This document shows positions 33,420-44,405 of a DNA stretch of 64,000 nucleotides, in pieces; position 1 is the stretch's first letter; every line of letters begins with the position of its first letter. A program made the translations under genes and the position numbers. Below the pieces are notes generated by a model that was not told the DNA's origin, ran no database searches, and saw only the letters and a list, made by a program, of their open reading frames with translations. This stretch comes from Amia ocellicauda (taxonomy: Eukaryota > Chordata > Actinopteri > Amiiformes > Amiidae). Where the stretch lies: the NCBI RefSeq assembly GCF_036373705.1, contig NC_089856.1, positions 6,892,501 through 6,956,500 of the forward strand. Direction: 5' to 3'.

Positions 33420-33670
33420 GTGTCCTGTGTGGGTAACATGTCGACAGGACGTACAGAAAATATGTCAATGTGTTGAGTAGTGTTTAGGGTTCTGTATTTT
33501 GGAGCAGAAAGTTGGGGGTTCAATCCCATGTGGGAGACACTGCTGTTGTACTCTTGAGCAAGGCAGTTTACAGATTGCTACAGAAAAAAACATATAGTTG
33601 TGTAAAAACAAGGTGAAATATTGTAACAACTGTTAAGTTTCCCTGGATAAGGGCATCTGCTTAGAAATAT
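33420..33670 (+). mobile_element. tRNA-derived SINE (fish type)
   Basis: It has a B-box-like GGGGGTTCAATCCC, then 'TCTTGAGCAAGGCAGTTTA', and a 3' tail 'CCTGGATAAGGGCATCTGCTTA' shared by many fish SINEs and their partner LINEs. An AT-rich tail follows. The A box is weak. Confidence 0.7.
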
Positions 33671-33765
33671 AGAACAGTATTATTATAATATAATTATAAT
33701 TATAAGGGAACATCAAATACCACAATAATAGCAGAAGTAAATCACAAACAAAATCATAGTATATA

Positions 33766-34595
33766 CAGTCCCTATAGGAAGTATTTCACCCCCTTGTATT
33801 CATCCCCACAACATTTTGTTGTCCACTTTGATTTACATAACCTACTCAACATGCTAAAGAACCAATACTTGGTAGAACCACCATTGGCAGTAATTACAGA
33901 TGTGAGTCTTTTGGGGTCTCTACCAGGTTTGCACATCTGGATGTGCAATATTCGCCCCTTCTTCTTGGCAAAATTGTTCAAGCTCTATCAAGGTGGATGA
34001 GGATCGTTGGTGGACAGCAATCTTCTTGTCTTACCACAGCTTCTCAATCAGATTCATGTCCGGGCTTTAACTAGGCTACTCTAGGACATGCACTTTCTTG
34101 TTTTTAAGACACTCCATTAGTTTTGGTCATTGTCCTGCTAAAAAGTAAATCTCCATCCCAGTTTGATCTAATCACATCATTTTTTGGCACATCTTTATTC
34201 AAATTCCAAGCAGGATTTTACATGGTTTTTTTTCAAATATTGCTTTCTTCTTGACACTCTTCTATAAAGGCCAGATTTGTGGATTACCTCAACTATCATT
34301 GATACATGGACAGTTTCTCTCATCTAAGCCATGGAATGCTGTAAGTCTTTGAGAGTTGTAATTGGTCTCTGACTAATGCCCTCCTTGCCCGGCCTGCTCA
34401 TTTTGGGAGAGTGGTCTGCTCTAAGTAGATTCTGGGTGGTGCCGTATATCTTCCATTTCTTAGTGTTTGACAAGGAATATTCAGTTCCTTAGTTAACTTT
34501 GTATACTCCTCCTTTTAAATGCATCAACATTTCAGGTTGTAACACAATAAAATGTGAAATCATATAAGGGCGGTGATTACTTCCTATAGGCCCAG
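33766..34595 (-). mobile_element. decayed Tc1-like transposon with both ends
   Basis: 830 bp flanked by TA. The left end CAGTCCCTATAGGAAGTATT matches the inverted right end (CTGGGCCTATAGGAAGTAAT) with few differences. The minus strand holds shreds of transposase C-terminus (FAKKKGRI and 'VITANGGSTKY') with stops. A related piece lies at 43630-44048. Confidence 0.8.
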
Positions 34596-35009
34596 TATAA
34601 ATCAAGAGAAATTGCAATAAACAAAATATTTCCAAGCCATCATACTGGGAGGGTTGTGTACACCAAGGAAGCACCCTCCAGCAAACTAGTGTCACCAAAA
34701 CCCAGCAATCGTGCCATGGGAGCAGTGCCAGCACACTGAACCAGGCCTGTATCAGCCAGAGATGATGCAGACCCAGCAGTAAAGCCTGCAAAGTCACTGC
34801 CAACAACCACAGCAGCCTGATAGTGGCTGATACAGAATAATGTAATTCAAATTCTTGTCAGTCACATGTACTGCCTGTGCACAGTCTAGCTACTCTGTGG
34901 CTTTCATTTTAGGAAAAATAAATAAATAAATAAATAATAGGAAATTATATTCTTAATTACACCAATCTATCTATTTCAATTTGTAATTACAAGTTATCTT
35001 TCAAGTCGG
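34596..35009. other. unassigned spacer with a short (AATA)n tract
   Basis: No gene is recognised. A short AATA tract occurs near 34915-34938. Confidence 0.35.
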
Positions 35010-36263
35010 AAGCACTGCCAGGGGGGAGGGGCTTCTGTGCACTTCCATAGGAACCCGATCGAAAACATCACTCTATCAAAGCTGCCATTGGCCCCTGCGC
35101 ACGTCACTCAGAACAGGTCCCTTCCGACTTCCTGTTCTATAAAACATGACGTCAGCGCAAGTTCATCCTCTTTTGCCATTTCGCTGGACCCCAGAATGTG
35201 AGCTCTCTGTGTCTTGTCTGTGCATTAGACCCTTTGTTATTATTAACAAATTATGAATCGGTTGGTTGGCTTCACGGCTGTGTTGTTTGCCACAGCTGTG
35301 TTGTTTGCCACCGGGGCTCCGGCTGCACTTTCGGTTTCATTTTTGCTTACAAATAGAGCACTTTAAAAATAATACTTGTGTTTAAATAGTGCTTTATATA
35401 TTCCAATTGCTTGCTGTGTTGGTTTTTTGCCCACAGGGCTTTTTCTTCCACAGCAGGAGCGCTAGCAGCGGCAGTAAAATCCGAGGCCCGGCTGCCTGGC
35501 CTGAGCCTCGGTGTGTGGTAAGAGATCTTGCCCACATGAGGGGCTCCTCTGTCGGTTTGCGCCCCCACTACAGCCCACAGCTGCAACTGTAGGAGATCTC
35601 ACTCTCAGTTTGCTGAGGAAGAGCTTGGCTAAACCTCCTTGTCTGTGTGTGCAGGCCTCGGTTTTAGATCCTGCTACGGCTGGTGGTTTACTACCCTTGG
35701 CCCCCTTGGACCCCAGACCCCGCATCACCTGGTTTCCCTGGAAACCCCGGCACACATGGTGTGGTTAAGCCTAGGGGAATACGCGGCACTTGTATCTGGC
35801 ACCTGATGTTTGGAATATACAGTGTTCTGTCCGGCAACAAAATGGTTGCGTCTGGTTGGTGTTGCAGTTCCCCCGTGTCCACAAACGTTGCCGGGTGGAG
35901 ACGCACTTACAGCGGCAAGCCCGCTAGGCGCTCCACTTGTCACGTCTGTATTTCAAGTGGTGTGTGCCCCCTGGTGCAAATACTGACCGGTGCCCCCGCT
36001 GCTTGTTTCCCTGTTCATGTGTGTGTGCGCTCGGCGATGAGCTGCTCTCGCCTCCGCCAATGCGCCGCTTGGGCCGACGTACCATGCCCGCCTGGAGTTG
36101 GGATGTCCTATGGCCCTTCTGTCTGGGCACCAACAGTGGGTGGGAATTGGCCGCGACTTCCAGGTCTGCTATGTCACGCCCGGAGGCCTGGCCTCCCATC
36201 GGGTGCCCCCGCAATCGCCGCTGCATCTGGTGATCTCCCACTCCGGCGAGTGATGGTAGGGGT

Positions 36264-37169
36264 TTGATGGCGCTGGATCTCCGCCTCTCCCCAAGCCGCT
36301 CCGTCTCCTCCTCCAGCTTTGCAGTGTTGGAGACAGCCGTGCCTCTCACGCTCGCGTCTCTGCCTGCATCCGCTGCTGCGCCGGCCGCCACTATCGCACC
36401 TGCCATGGCAGCCATGCTCCCCCTGCCTGACATGCCCACGGTGCAGGCCGCTACGGCTGCACGCACCCCCACGCGTGCACGTGAACGACGGGGAAGAGCG
36501 GCAGAACTCCCTTCCCCTTTTCTGAATCGTCACTTGCCTCCTCCTCGCCACACCAGGAGTTCTGGGCGGTGATTCAGAGGGCCGTGGACTGTCTCCAGCT
36601 GTCCTGGCCCTCTGATCCTGCCCAGCCACGGTCCAGGTTCAAGAGAGGTCAGCGATCACTGCGGCACACACAGGCCTTCTCGTTGCCTTGCTGATCTCTT
36701 GGAGGAACTGAGGGCCACCTGGGACCATCCGGCAACAGCCTCCGCCCTAGGCAGGAGAGGGGAGGCTTATGCCAGGACCCAGGGCACGGCAGAAGCGGGC
36801 TGGGTGAATTTCCACCATTCAACCAATGCCATTCTTCTCTCCCTACCTCCGCTGTCAGCGGAGCCACGCGACTTGGCCTGCCCCAATAGGCAGTGTCGCA
36901 TAACAGAGACATTTCTCCGAAGGGTATATGAGGCAGGAGCCCAAGAGGCCCACCTCAGAAATACTGAGAGTCTGCTAGCCTTGTATTTGGTCCAGCTGGC
37001 AGAGCCTTCGGAGCATGAGGACACATCACCATCACCGCCCGATATTTTGGAGATAGCGGCGGTGGCCAACCAGCTGGTGACAGTCATATGTCAAGGGGCA
37101 AGGGCAACTGGGTGGTCCTTGGCAACCATTATGGTGGCACGCCACCAGGTCTTGCTGTCCCAGGAATGA
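36264..37169 (+). pseudogene. gag-like region of the DIRS element
   Basis: An open stretch at 36699-37169 encodes about 156 residues with an N-terminal block beginning EELRATWDHP and a helical region (AYARTQGTAEAGWVN, LRRVYEAGAQEAHLRNTES). Position before RT and GC-rich codon use suggest a capsid-like ORF. No zinc knuckle is seen. The upstream open frames at 35700-36570 overlap in several frames, and I cannot choose among them. Confidence 0.45.
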
Positions 37170-37176
37170 CGGGTTC

Positions 37177-37495
37177 CTAAACAGTGTTAATTTTGACAAT
37201 GAAAACTAAGACAAAAAATATTTTCAGTGAAGATAACTATGACGAAAACAAGACGAAATACTGTGGAAAAAAATGATAACTAAAAATAAATGCCTTCTAA
37301 TTTTAATTGACTAAAATGTGACTAAATAAAAATTAAACACAATACTAATGGACATAAATTATAGTGCTTTGCGAGACGGCAGGTCAAGGGAGCTGTTTCA
37401 TGGTCCAATCATAATTATGCATACGCTGACTTGGTCATCATGTTCGTGTAGTGTAGCTTATCGCAGTTCTGCGCAAATACGCGTTGCTCCACCAA
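37177..37495. mobile_element. small element inserted between gag and RT of the DIRS relic
   Basis: AT-rich text starting 'AACAGTGTTAATTTTGACAATG' with many 'GACAAAA/GACGAAA' repeats interrupts the GC-rich DIRS sequence. It resembles short non-autonomous DNA elements common in fish. Borders are approximate and no terminal repeat was proven. Confidence 0.45.
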
Positions 37496-37497
37496 TG

Positions 37498-38400
37498 GGA
37501 TTGGTGGGATTCTGCTTCCTTGTGCCCATCTTGGATCTGAGGCACCTGAACCACTACATCAAGGTGTTGCACTTCAAGATGCTCAACCTGCGCACCATGT
37601 CCCAGGCCATCAAGCCTGGCGACTGGTTCACCACAGTGGATCTGAAAGATGCGTACTTCACATCCCCATTGCGCAGGCGCACAGGAAGTTTCTCTGCTTC
37701 GCCTTCGAGGGCCAAGCGTTCGATTTTGCTGTTCTCAACCTGAGCATTCTGAGATCACCTGTCGCTAGCCCAATGCACTTTCTTCAAGTGCATCGATGTC
37801 ATGTTAGCCCCCTTGCATTGCCAGGCAGTCTGTGTCCTCAGTTACCTAGATGACTGGCTGGTTTGTTCTCACTCAAGGGAGCAGGCTCAGAGCCACATGA
37901 GCCTGATTATAGGCCGTCTCTATGAATTGGGCCTCCGGTTCAATTGAGAGAAGAGGCGCCTGACACCAACTCAGCAGGCACAGTTCCTTGGACTACGGCT
38001 CGATTCTGTTGCCATGCTCGCCACACTGGTGCCAGAGAGACTTGCCTCTCTACACACGTCTCTCCCTCTTTCCGACTGAAAGCTCATGTCAGGGTGTCCC
38101 TTTGCCAGAGGCTGCTGGGCCTCCTAGCAGCTGCATCACAGACCCTCCCCCTCGGCCTCCTCCAATTGAGGACACTGCAGTGGTGGTTCAGGTCTCTCAA
38201 GATGCACCCTCGCCACGATCGAGCATGCCGAGTCACAGTCACTCCGGTGTGCTGGAAGGCGCTTTGTTGGTTGCGGAGCCTTTACAATTTAACCCTTGGT
38301 GTGTCCCTGGGCCCAGTCTGCCACCAAGGAGTCATGATGACTGACACCTCCAAACAAGGTTGGGGAGCAGTCTGAGATGGATGAGTCCAAGACAGGTGGA
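37498..38400 (+). pseudogene. DIRS-type reverse transcriptase / RNase H, frameshifted
   Basis: RT fingers and palm: VPILDLRHLN, then GDWFTTVDLKDAYF (motif A with both Asp intact), and after a frameshift VLSYLDDWLV with the catalytic YLDD box at 37843-37854. RNase H begins near 38334 (MTDTSKQGWGAV). Frame changes near 37690 and elsewhere break the protein, though each core motif survives. Confidence 0.8.
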
Positions 38401-38910
38401 CGGAGCCTGCATGGGCCCTCCGGATCAACATCCTGGAGTTACAAGCAGTACTCCTCGAACTGTCTCATTTCCTGCCAGTCCTACAGGACAGGTATGTGCT
38501 GGTTCAGACGTCAACACAGCGGTGGTTGCCTACATCGACAGGCAAGGAGGTCTCCAGTCGCGCAGACTGTACTGTCTAGCATGCCATCTGCTTCTGTGGG
38601 CACAGCCACGGCTCCGCTCTATCAAAGCACCTCCCAGGCCTGTCCAACACGGCGGCGGACCTCCTCTCTCGTGGGGGGCCCCCGGTTTTGGAATGGCGCC
38701 TCCACCCGCTTGTGATACAGCAATTTTGTAGCCGGTTCAGCAGAGCGGAAGTGGATCTCTTTGCCTCGGCAGATTCCGCCCACTGGCCACTATGGTTTTC
38801 CATCCAAGATCGCTCAGAAACCCTAGGGATCGATGCGCACATGTCTCTTTTATTCATTCTCACTGTTCCCCCTTCTCCCAGTGGTCCTGGAGAAGGTCAA
38901 GAGAGAATGA

Positions 38911-39527
38911 GTGACAGTTCTGCTGATAGCCCCATTTGAGCCACTGAACTCTGAGCTGAAGCTAGTGTCACTTAAGACTGCGTTTTTGCTGGCAATCACC
39001 TCTGCAAAACACATGAGCGAGTTACATGCCCTGTCCATACACCCATCATGTGTCTGTTTTGCAGGATATGGCTCCACAGTCACGCTACGGCCTAACCCTG
39101 CGTTCCTCCCAAAAGTGCTGTCTCCATTTCATGTTAACAGGCCTATTGAGTTGATGGCTTTTCAGTCTCCTCCCTTTGCTTCGGAGCAAGAGAGTCGCTT
39201 CACCTACTTTGCCCAGTGTGGGCCCTCAGGTGCTATTTGGAACGCACTAAGGACATTCGGTGCTCAGACCAACTGTTTTTGTCTTATGGAGTGCAGACAC
39301 AGGACCAGGCGCTTTCAAAGCAGCACCTCTCACATTGGATTGTGGACACGATTACCATGGCCTATGAGTCCACCAGGACCCCGGTGACTGAACACCTGGT
39401 GGCCCACTCGACTCGAGGCGTTTACACATCATGGGCCCTTTTTCAAGGCGCCCCCTTGGCAGACATTTGTGCGACTGCAGATTGGGCTTCGCCGCTTACA
39501 TTTGCCCAGTTCTACAGGTGGATATGA
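38911..39527 (+). pseudogene. tyrosine recombinase of the DIRS element, frameshifted
   Basis: Catalytic C-terminal domain: the HxxR motif HSTRG and the nucleophilic Tyr in FAQFYRW are present. The first catalytic Arg, normally in a SAKRxSEL-type motif, reads SAKHMSEL, an Arg-to-His change. A frameshift near 39220-39240 separates the two halves. Confidence 0.78.
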
Positions 39528-40392
39528 CAGGACCAGTCCCTTCCATTGGGAACCTGGTGTTGGCTGCAGTCGAGCCCCAAGTAGCCTACAGGCTCTGGCT
39601 CCTGATTTGTCTTCCCAGTCTGCCCCGGTTAAGCACATCCCGATGGAACTATTGAACCGTGTCTTCCCTTCCACCGGACTATGCCTTTCAGTCGAGCACC
39701 CACGCGAGCTGCTCCTGGATTTGCTGACAGCCTGTTGATATGTCCCAGGGTCTGTCATGCGGCCTCCAGGCACGTTGCCTTATGAAGCCGCCCTGTATAT
39801 AGTTAATTAATTATGCATTGTGTTGTGGTGGTGTAGGCATCCGGCCTGTTCCCCACTCTGTATATATATATATGTGTTAAACAGCAGGACTGTAGCTCCG
39901 CTTGTGTAGACTGGTGCTCACTGCTGTTGTTCCCAGCTGATGGCGCTCGAGTTTGTTCGCTGCCTCGCTGTGTACATAGTTCCTTGGTCAGCAGGTCTGT
40001 GGCCTGCTCTGGCTGTGTGCCATAGAGCAAGAGTCCGCTGCTGCTGTCCTCAGCGGTAAGCACTTGAGCAGGCTCTTGTGTTCTGCTGTGTATATAGTTA
40101 ATTTGTCAACACAGTAGAGCTAGTGTTGCCCTGCGTTAGCCAGTCTAACCAGCTGGCATCAACTGCTCCTATATTTCACAGGTGGCACATGTGTGCCCCA
40201 TGGTGTATATAGTTAGTTTGTACGAAATCTAAGTTGTCAGCACAGTGGAGCTTTTCCACTCTGTACTATGCAGTTGAGTAGGAGTTGTTCATGTGCTCCG
40301 TGGCGGCAGCATGAATGTTCCTGCTGTCAAAAAAATTAAGAGACCATTGATATCAGGTGTGCGTGTGTATCACCATCATCCCCACCAGCCTA

Positions 40393-40423
<31 letters not shown>

Positions 40424-40560
40424 AATTGTTTCCACTTGCTTCTATCTACAGCCTCTCTTCTCTTTTCAATGTCACACCTGCAAAGTTCATGATTTCATCT
40501 TCCCATCTTTTATGTGGTCCTCTTCTAGTTCTTGTTTAATCTTGTTACATATACATATAC

Positions 40561-40568
<8 letters not shown>

Positions 40569-40622
<54 letters not shown>
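40569..40622. repeat. (GT)n microsatellite
   Basis: About 27 uninterrupted GT units preceded by a short TATA run. Confidence 0.95.
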
Positions 40623-40624
<2 letters not shown>

Positions 40625-40639
40625 ATATGTATAAAGTAT

Positions 40640-41010
40640 TGTAATGAGCACCGCATTTCTCAGCTCTCGTTGTGGTTCCACCACGCTGTGCAGAAATAAT
40701 GGAGGAGGCGCAGGAAAACCAACAAAAAATGTATTTGCGAACAGGCTTTTTAAGGCTAGAACCGGACTTCACTGACTAACTGACTGACTTAACTCTATCT
40801 AAACTCTAAACTCTATCTAAACTCTAAACTCTAACTAAAACTCTTCAACTCAACCAGGCCACCCCTATTTACTAGTTTGTACCCCATGACTGGCTCCCCC
40901 AATTATGGTGCCCACTGTGTTCCTGCGCGGGGCCAACCCCTGACTCCCCTAAATGCCAAAATTACATAAGCATCACAGGAATGTAACCCATTAACACATA
41001 TACACATAAC
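40640..41010 (-). mobile_element. LTR-like fragment, low confidence
   Basis: Read on the minus strand, it has an A/T-rich 'AGAGTTTAGAGTTTAGATAG' tandem patch, a U5-like pyrimidine-rich tail and a 'GGTGCTCATTACA' end. No TATA or AATAAA was firmly placed, and no internal genes are attached. Confidence 0.25.
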
Positions 41011-41214
41011 CCACATGACCCCCCCAGTTTTTTACTTAATATTTAATGGGTAAGGGTAAGATAAGGTAACATTAAATGTTAGAAAAAAATTATGAGCTCC
41101 ATCCTAACTTGTCCAACATCTCTATCCAATACAATTACCCCATTCTGTTCCACTTACAAAGAAGCAAACTGTTCAACTGAGTTAATGGTCTTTAATTATG
41201 GAATTAATCATTAA

Positions 41215-41545
41215 TCAGCCCTTACAAGCCTCTCGTTGATCTTTATCAACTTCCCTTGTCTCAAACAACAAAACTCAATAACCCTTTAATTCTTAATGAA
41301 AACAGAACTGTCATCACTTGTCACTGGTTCCTCCACCACCTCCACAAGGTTTTAACACTGGCAGGTTTCAATGCAGATCTTTTGTCAGGTCATTCCTTTC
41401 AAATTATATTAGCATCTTCAGTGGCCCACTTGGGAATTCCTGACAACATCATCAATCAAAAGACCGATGCATGTCATTTCCAAGCTCATACTGTTCACAA
41501 GGCTTCCACACAAGCATGGATCATTAGTTAACAAGACCACTATAA
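41215..41545 (+). mobile_element. fragment of a second tyrosine-recombinase element
   Basis: An open stretch resembles the recombinase C-terminus found in Ngaro/Crypton-like elements: LTLAGFNADLLSGHSF, then SSVAHLGIPDNIINQ and a degraded KTDACHFQAH block. The HxxR Arg appears to be replaced (GHSFQI for GHSFRI). It differs from the recombinase at 38.9-39.5 kb. Confidence 0.5.
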
Positions 41546-42479
41546 GAAAAAAACTGAGATATCTGCATTGGTGGTTGGGGATGAATTACAATTTTGAGAG
41601 CTCCTATGGCTTTGTCCTCCTGACCAAGTCATCGTTCCCTTAGTCAAGCGAGACTAGTCCAAAAGAAACTATTTAACTTCTACTACATATGTCTGTTGGG
41701 GTTGAATTAACTTATGATAGGTAATAAGACACTGTCTAATTCTAATGCTCATTCCATCCCTGTGGGACTAGAGAGGAAAATTAGTGAGCCGCCAAACACC
41801 TGAGGGAAGGCATGATTCATCAACTACACACATAATAAAATACACCATAACCATATGTGTGTGCAGGTGCACAAGTCACAAAACAACATTTTTAAAATAG
41901 TCTGCAAACTGGTTCTAGTTTCTGACATGCCAGGTGTCCCAGAAAGTTCTGGAGTGGGAGGGTGTGAGGTGTGATGAATGAGAGGAACACAATGATAATT
42001 TTGATTATAGGTGGGGTAAGTAGTAAAATGAATAGAAAACAATATAACATCTGAATAACACCATAATTGATTCATTTTCAGGCCTGAGAGTGGACACTAC
42101 TGAATAGCAAGAACAGGATAAACAGAATGGGATTTCTTCTGACATTAACATGTCAATGCCCTTTTTTCACATTTCAGGTGCATTTAAGAAATATAACTAA
42201 CATTGCCTTCATTAATTCAATAAAGGATCAAGGACCACTTACTCTATCTTTCTTCATTTGTACAGAGGAATGCAGGATTTGGACAGGTTTGAGCCAATGT
42301 GGTGTGTTAATAATGTGTTATGCAAAGTAGAGGGGTGTGAATTAGTGATGTATCTATGATGTTTTTTTTTTCAATATATTTCTTTGTAAATAGCTGGCAG
42401 TATGTTGGGGGGTGGGGGGGTGGGAGCGTTTTGAAATGTTTCATTTTTAGCATCTCTGGTTGAGTTAGTGGTATATATG
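41546..42479. other. unassigned AT-rich spacer
   Basis: Nothing recognised apart from a G-rich patch near 42400-42425. Confidence 0.35.
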
Positions 42480-42600
42480 AACTTGTAATTGTATTATGTT
42501 TTGATCTGTACTGTATTATTGCATGTTTGTAATGCTCTTATATTTTGTAAGTCACCCTGAATAAGGCCGTCTGCTAATAAATAATAATAATAATACGGTT
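42480..42600 (+). mobile_element. 3' tail of a SINE/LINE retroposon
   Basis: The conserved fish tail 'AAGTCACCCTGAATAAGGCC' and 'GTCTGCTAATAAATAATAAT' ends in an AAT microsatellite. The head is not recognised. Confidence 0.7.
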
Positions 42601-43629
42601 TGGTGTTTACGTTTATAATGTGTTAATTGTTTTTTACATCTGTTAAATAAAGTTTATTTTTATCTATCTCCTGTTTTATTTGTATTGACTGTTTTGTTGA
42701 CAGACTGTAGCAGTCTATAAACTTTGTATACAATTGTATAAACTGTGTAAAAATGTATACAATTTATACATAAAAAAAATTAAAAAACATATATATAAAA
42801 CATGGTGCAAAAATATGATTCAATAATTTTCTCTAATCTAGGTGAGATATGATTTTGCTTTTGTTTTTATGCAATATGGATTTACCCTTTCATGTACAGC
42901 CAGAACATGAAATAACAGTATTTCAGCTTTGAGTCTGTTAGAATTAATGGCATCACAATACTGCTCCTGCTTTCTGCAATTTTTTGGTTTTGTCAGTTGA
43001 GCCATCGTGTTTTAGTTTTGTTTGTATGGTTGGGATGATTCATGTCAGAAGAGCTTATTGGGTTCTAAAGTAAACTTGTAACAGATAAAATATTACTAAG
43101 GCATAAGTTATTAATACATGTTAATTATCCTTGCTAAGATGAGCAGCAAAATGATAAGTATAATTAAAAATTACACCATTTAGCACCTCTTGTGGGACAG
43201 ACAGGGGAAGGTGGTTGCACAGGTTTTGATTCCACTTACCTACATTTTCTTGGCAAAATAATGTTTCCTCATACACACTGAAGAACTAAAGAAGTCAATG
43301 GATGTTTGTACTTTAAGGGTAAACACTTAAACTTCCAAAGAATTGTTTGGAAATTCTGTAAATGATCCGCCCCCATGTTGAACAGACTGGGGATGTGAAC
43401 TGCCAAGTGTAAAGCCAGGGGAGAGGGGCGTGTCAATAAAGCATGTACGGTCAGTGTCAGTGCACCCTTCTTGCCAGTGACAGCCAAAGTTGGCATTGTG
43501 CTGCCACCATAGTAGCCAGGAAGCGACCATTGGCATGGGCTCCATAGGGCACCACTATATTGCTTAGCCAGCTACATAGGCCCTGCAGCATATTCACCAT
43601 GGTTAGATCCACCCACCACAATGATAAAA

Positions 43630-44048
43630 TTACCTTAAAGCGACACTAAGTGGCTTAAAAACATTAAAGTGAATGACCTAGATTGGCCCCTCCAAAGTCT
43701 AGACTTGAAAATGATTTAGAATCTGTTGCAAGACTTCAAGGTTGGTGTTCACCAACCATCCCCATCCAACTTGACAAGTTTTGCCAAGAAGAAAGGGTGA
43801 ATACCACACAATCCAGACGTGTAAACCTGATAGAGACTTACCACAAGATACTAACAGCTGTAATTACTGCCAAAGGTGGTTCTACCAAGTATTGATATGA
43901 ATTCATATCTAACCAAGACATTTCAGTTTTTTTATTTTACAGTAACTGTTGTTTCACAATACAAATTCAAAGGGGGAAATGAAAATTCATCAAAAGGTTT
44001 GAGGTTTCACACAACAAAATGTGAAAAAGTCTAAAGGCACTGTACATT
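43630..44048 (+). mobile_element. 3' relic of a Tc1-like transposon
   Basis: Plus-strand text carries a decayed transposase C-terminus: 'DLDWPLQSLDLK' (the NPIE region is lost), 'FAKKKGRI'-like and 'VITAKGGSTKY' blocks, with in-frame stops. It ends in a terminus-like 'AAAGGCACTGTA'. Related to the element at 33766-34595. Confidence 0.65.
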
Positions 44049-44336
44049 CCAAATTGTGCCTTGTAAATACACTATAAGTCTGATTGGTCTTTAATTTTCT
44101 CTCCATGATTTAGACAGGAAGATGATGATGCCTTCCAGAGGAAGTTGTAATTCTAAACCTCAGCTCTTTTTTTCCAGCAGGAAGAGGAAACATATGCCTT
44201 TCATGTAACTTCTTTTAGTTACAGTATTATATTTTTATGGATCAGCCATAAATGCACTTTGAAAAGTGTGAAAAAGATCTGTGGAAAAAAAGAGAAACGG
44301 CAAGTTACAGGAAGTTCACTCAGTCTGCATTCCAGT

Positions 44337-44348
44337 GAAAGTGAAAGT
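44337..44348 (+). promoter_or_regulatory. ISRE upstream of the plus-strand TRIM gene
   Basis: GAAAGTGAAAGT matches the GAAANNGAAA core bound by IRF/ISGF3. It ends 57 bp upstream of the ATG at 44406, where a promoter-proximal site would be expected. The partner TRIM gene has one at nearly the same distance. Confidence 0.75.
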
Positions 44349-44405
44349 AAACAAAGAACAGTTTAGAAACAGTTACTCATAACAGTGAAGGCTAACTTTG
44401 AGGAA

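Larger units (their letters stand above)
35010..40290 (+). mobile_element. decayed DIRS-like tyrosine-recombinase retrotransposon
   Basis: Gene order on the plus strand is gag-like (about 35900-37170, GC-rich), reverse transcriptase with RNase H (about 37500-38400) and tyrosine recombinase (about 38930-39527). That is the DIRS/Ngaro plan, in which integration uses a tyrosine recombinase instead of a DDE integrase. Flanks at about 35010-35230 and 39800-40290 are non-coding, the right one with repeated 'TGTATATAGTTA' motifs. Frames are broken by many shifts and by an insertion at 37177-37495. I estimated the outer borders by texture; I did not resolve the terminal repeats. Confidence 0.78.

Noticed and set aside
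35683-36629. Several long overlapping GC-rich open frames on both strands
   Set aside because: High GC lengthens chance frames; only the position before RT suggests gag, so I did not call separate genes.
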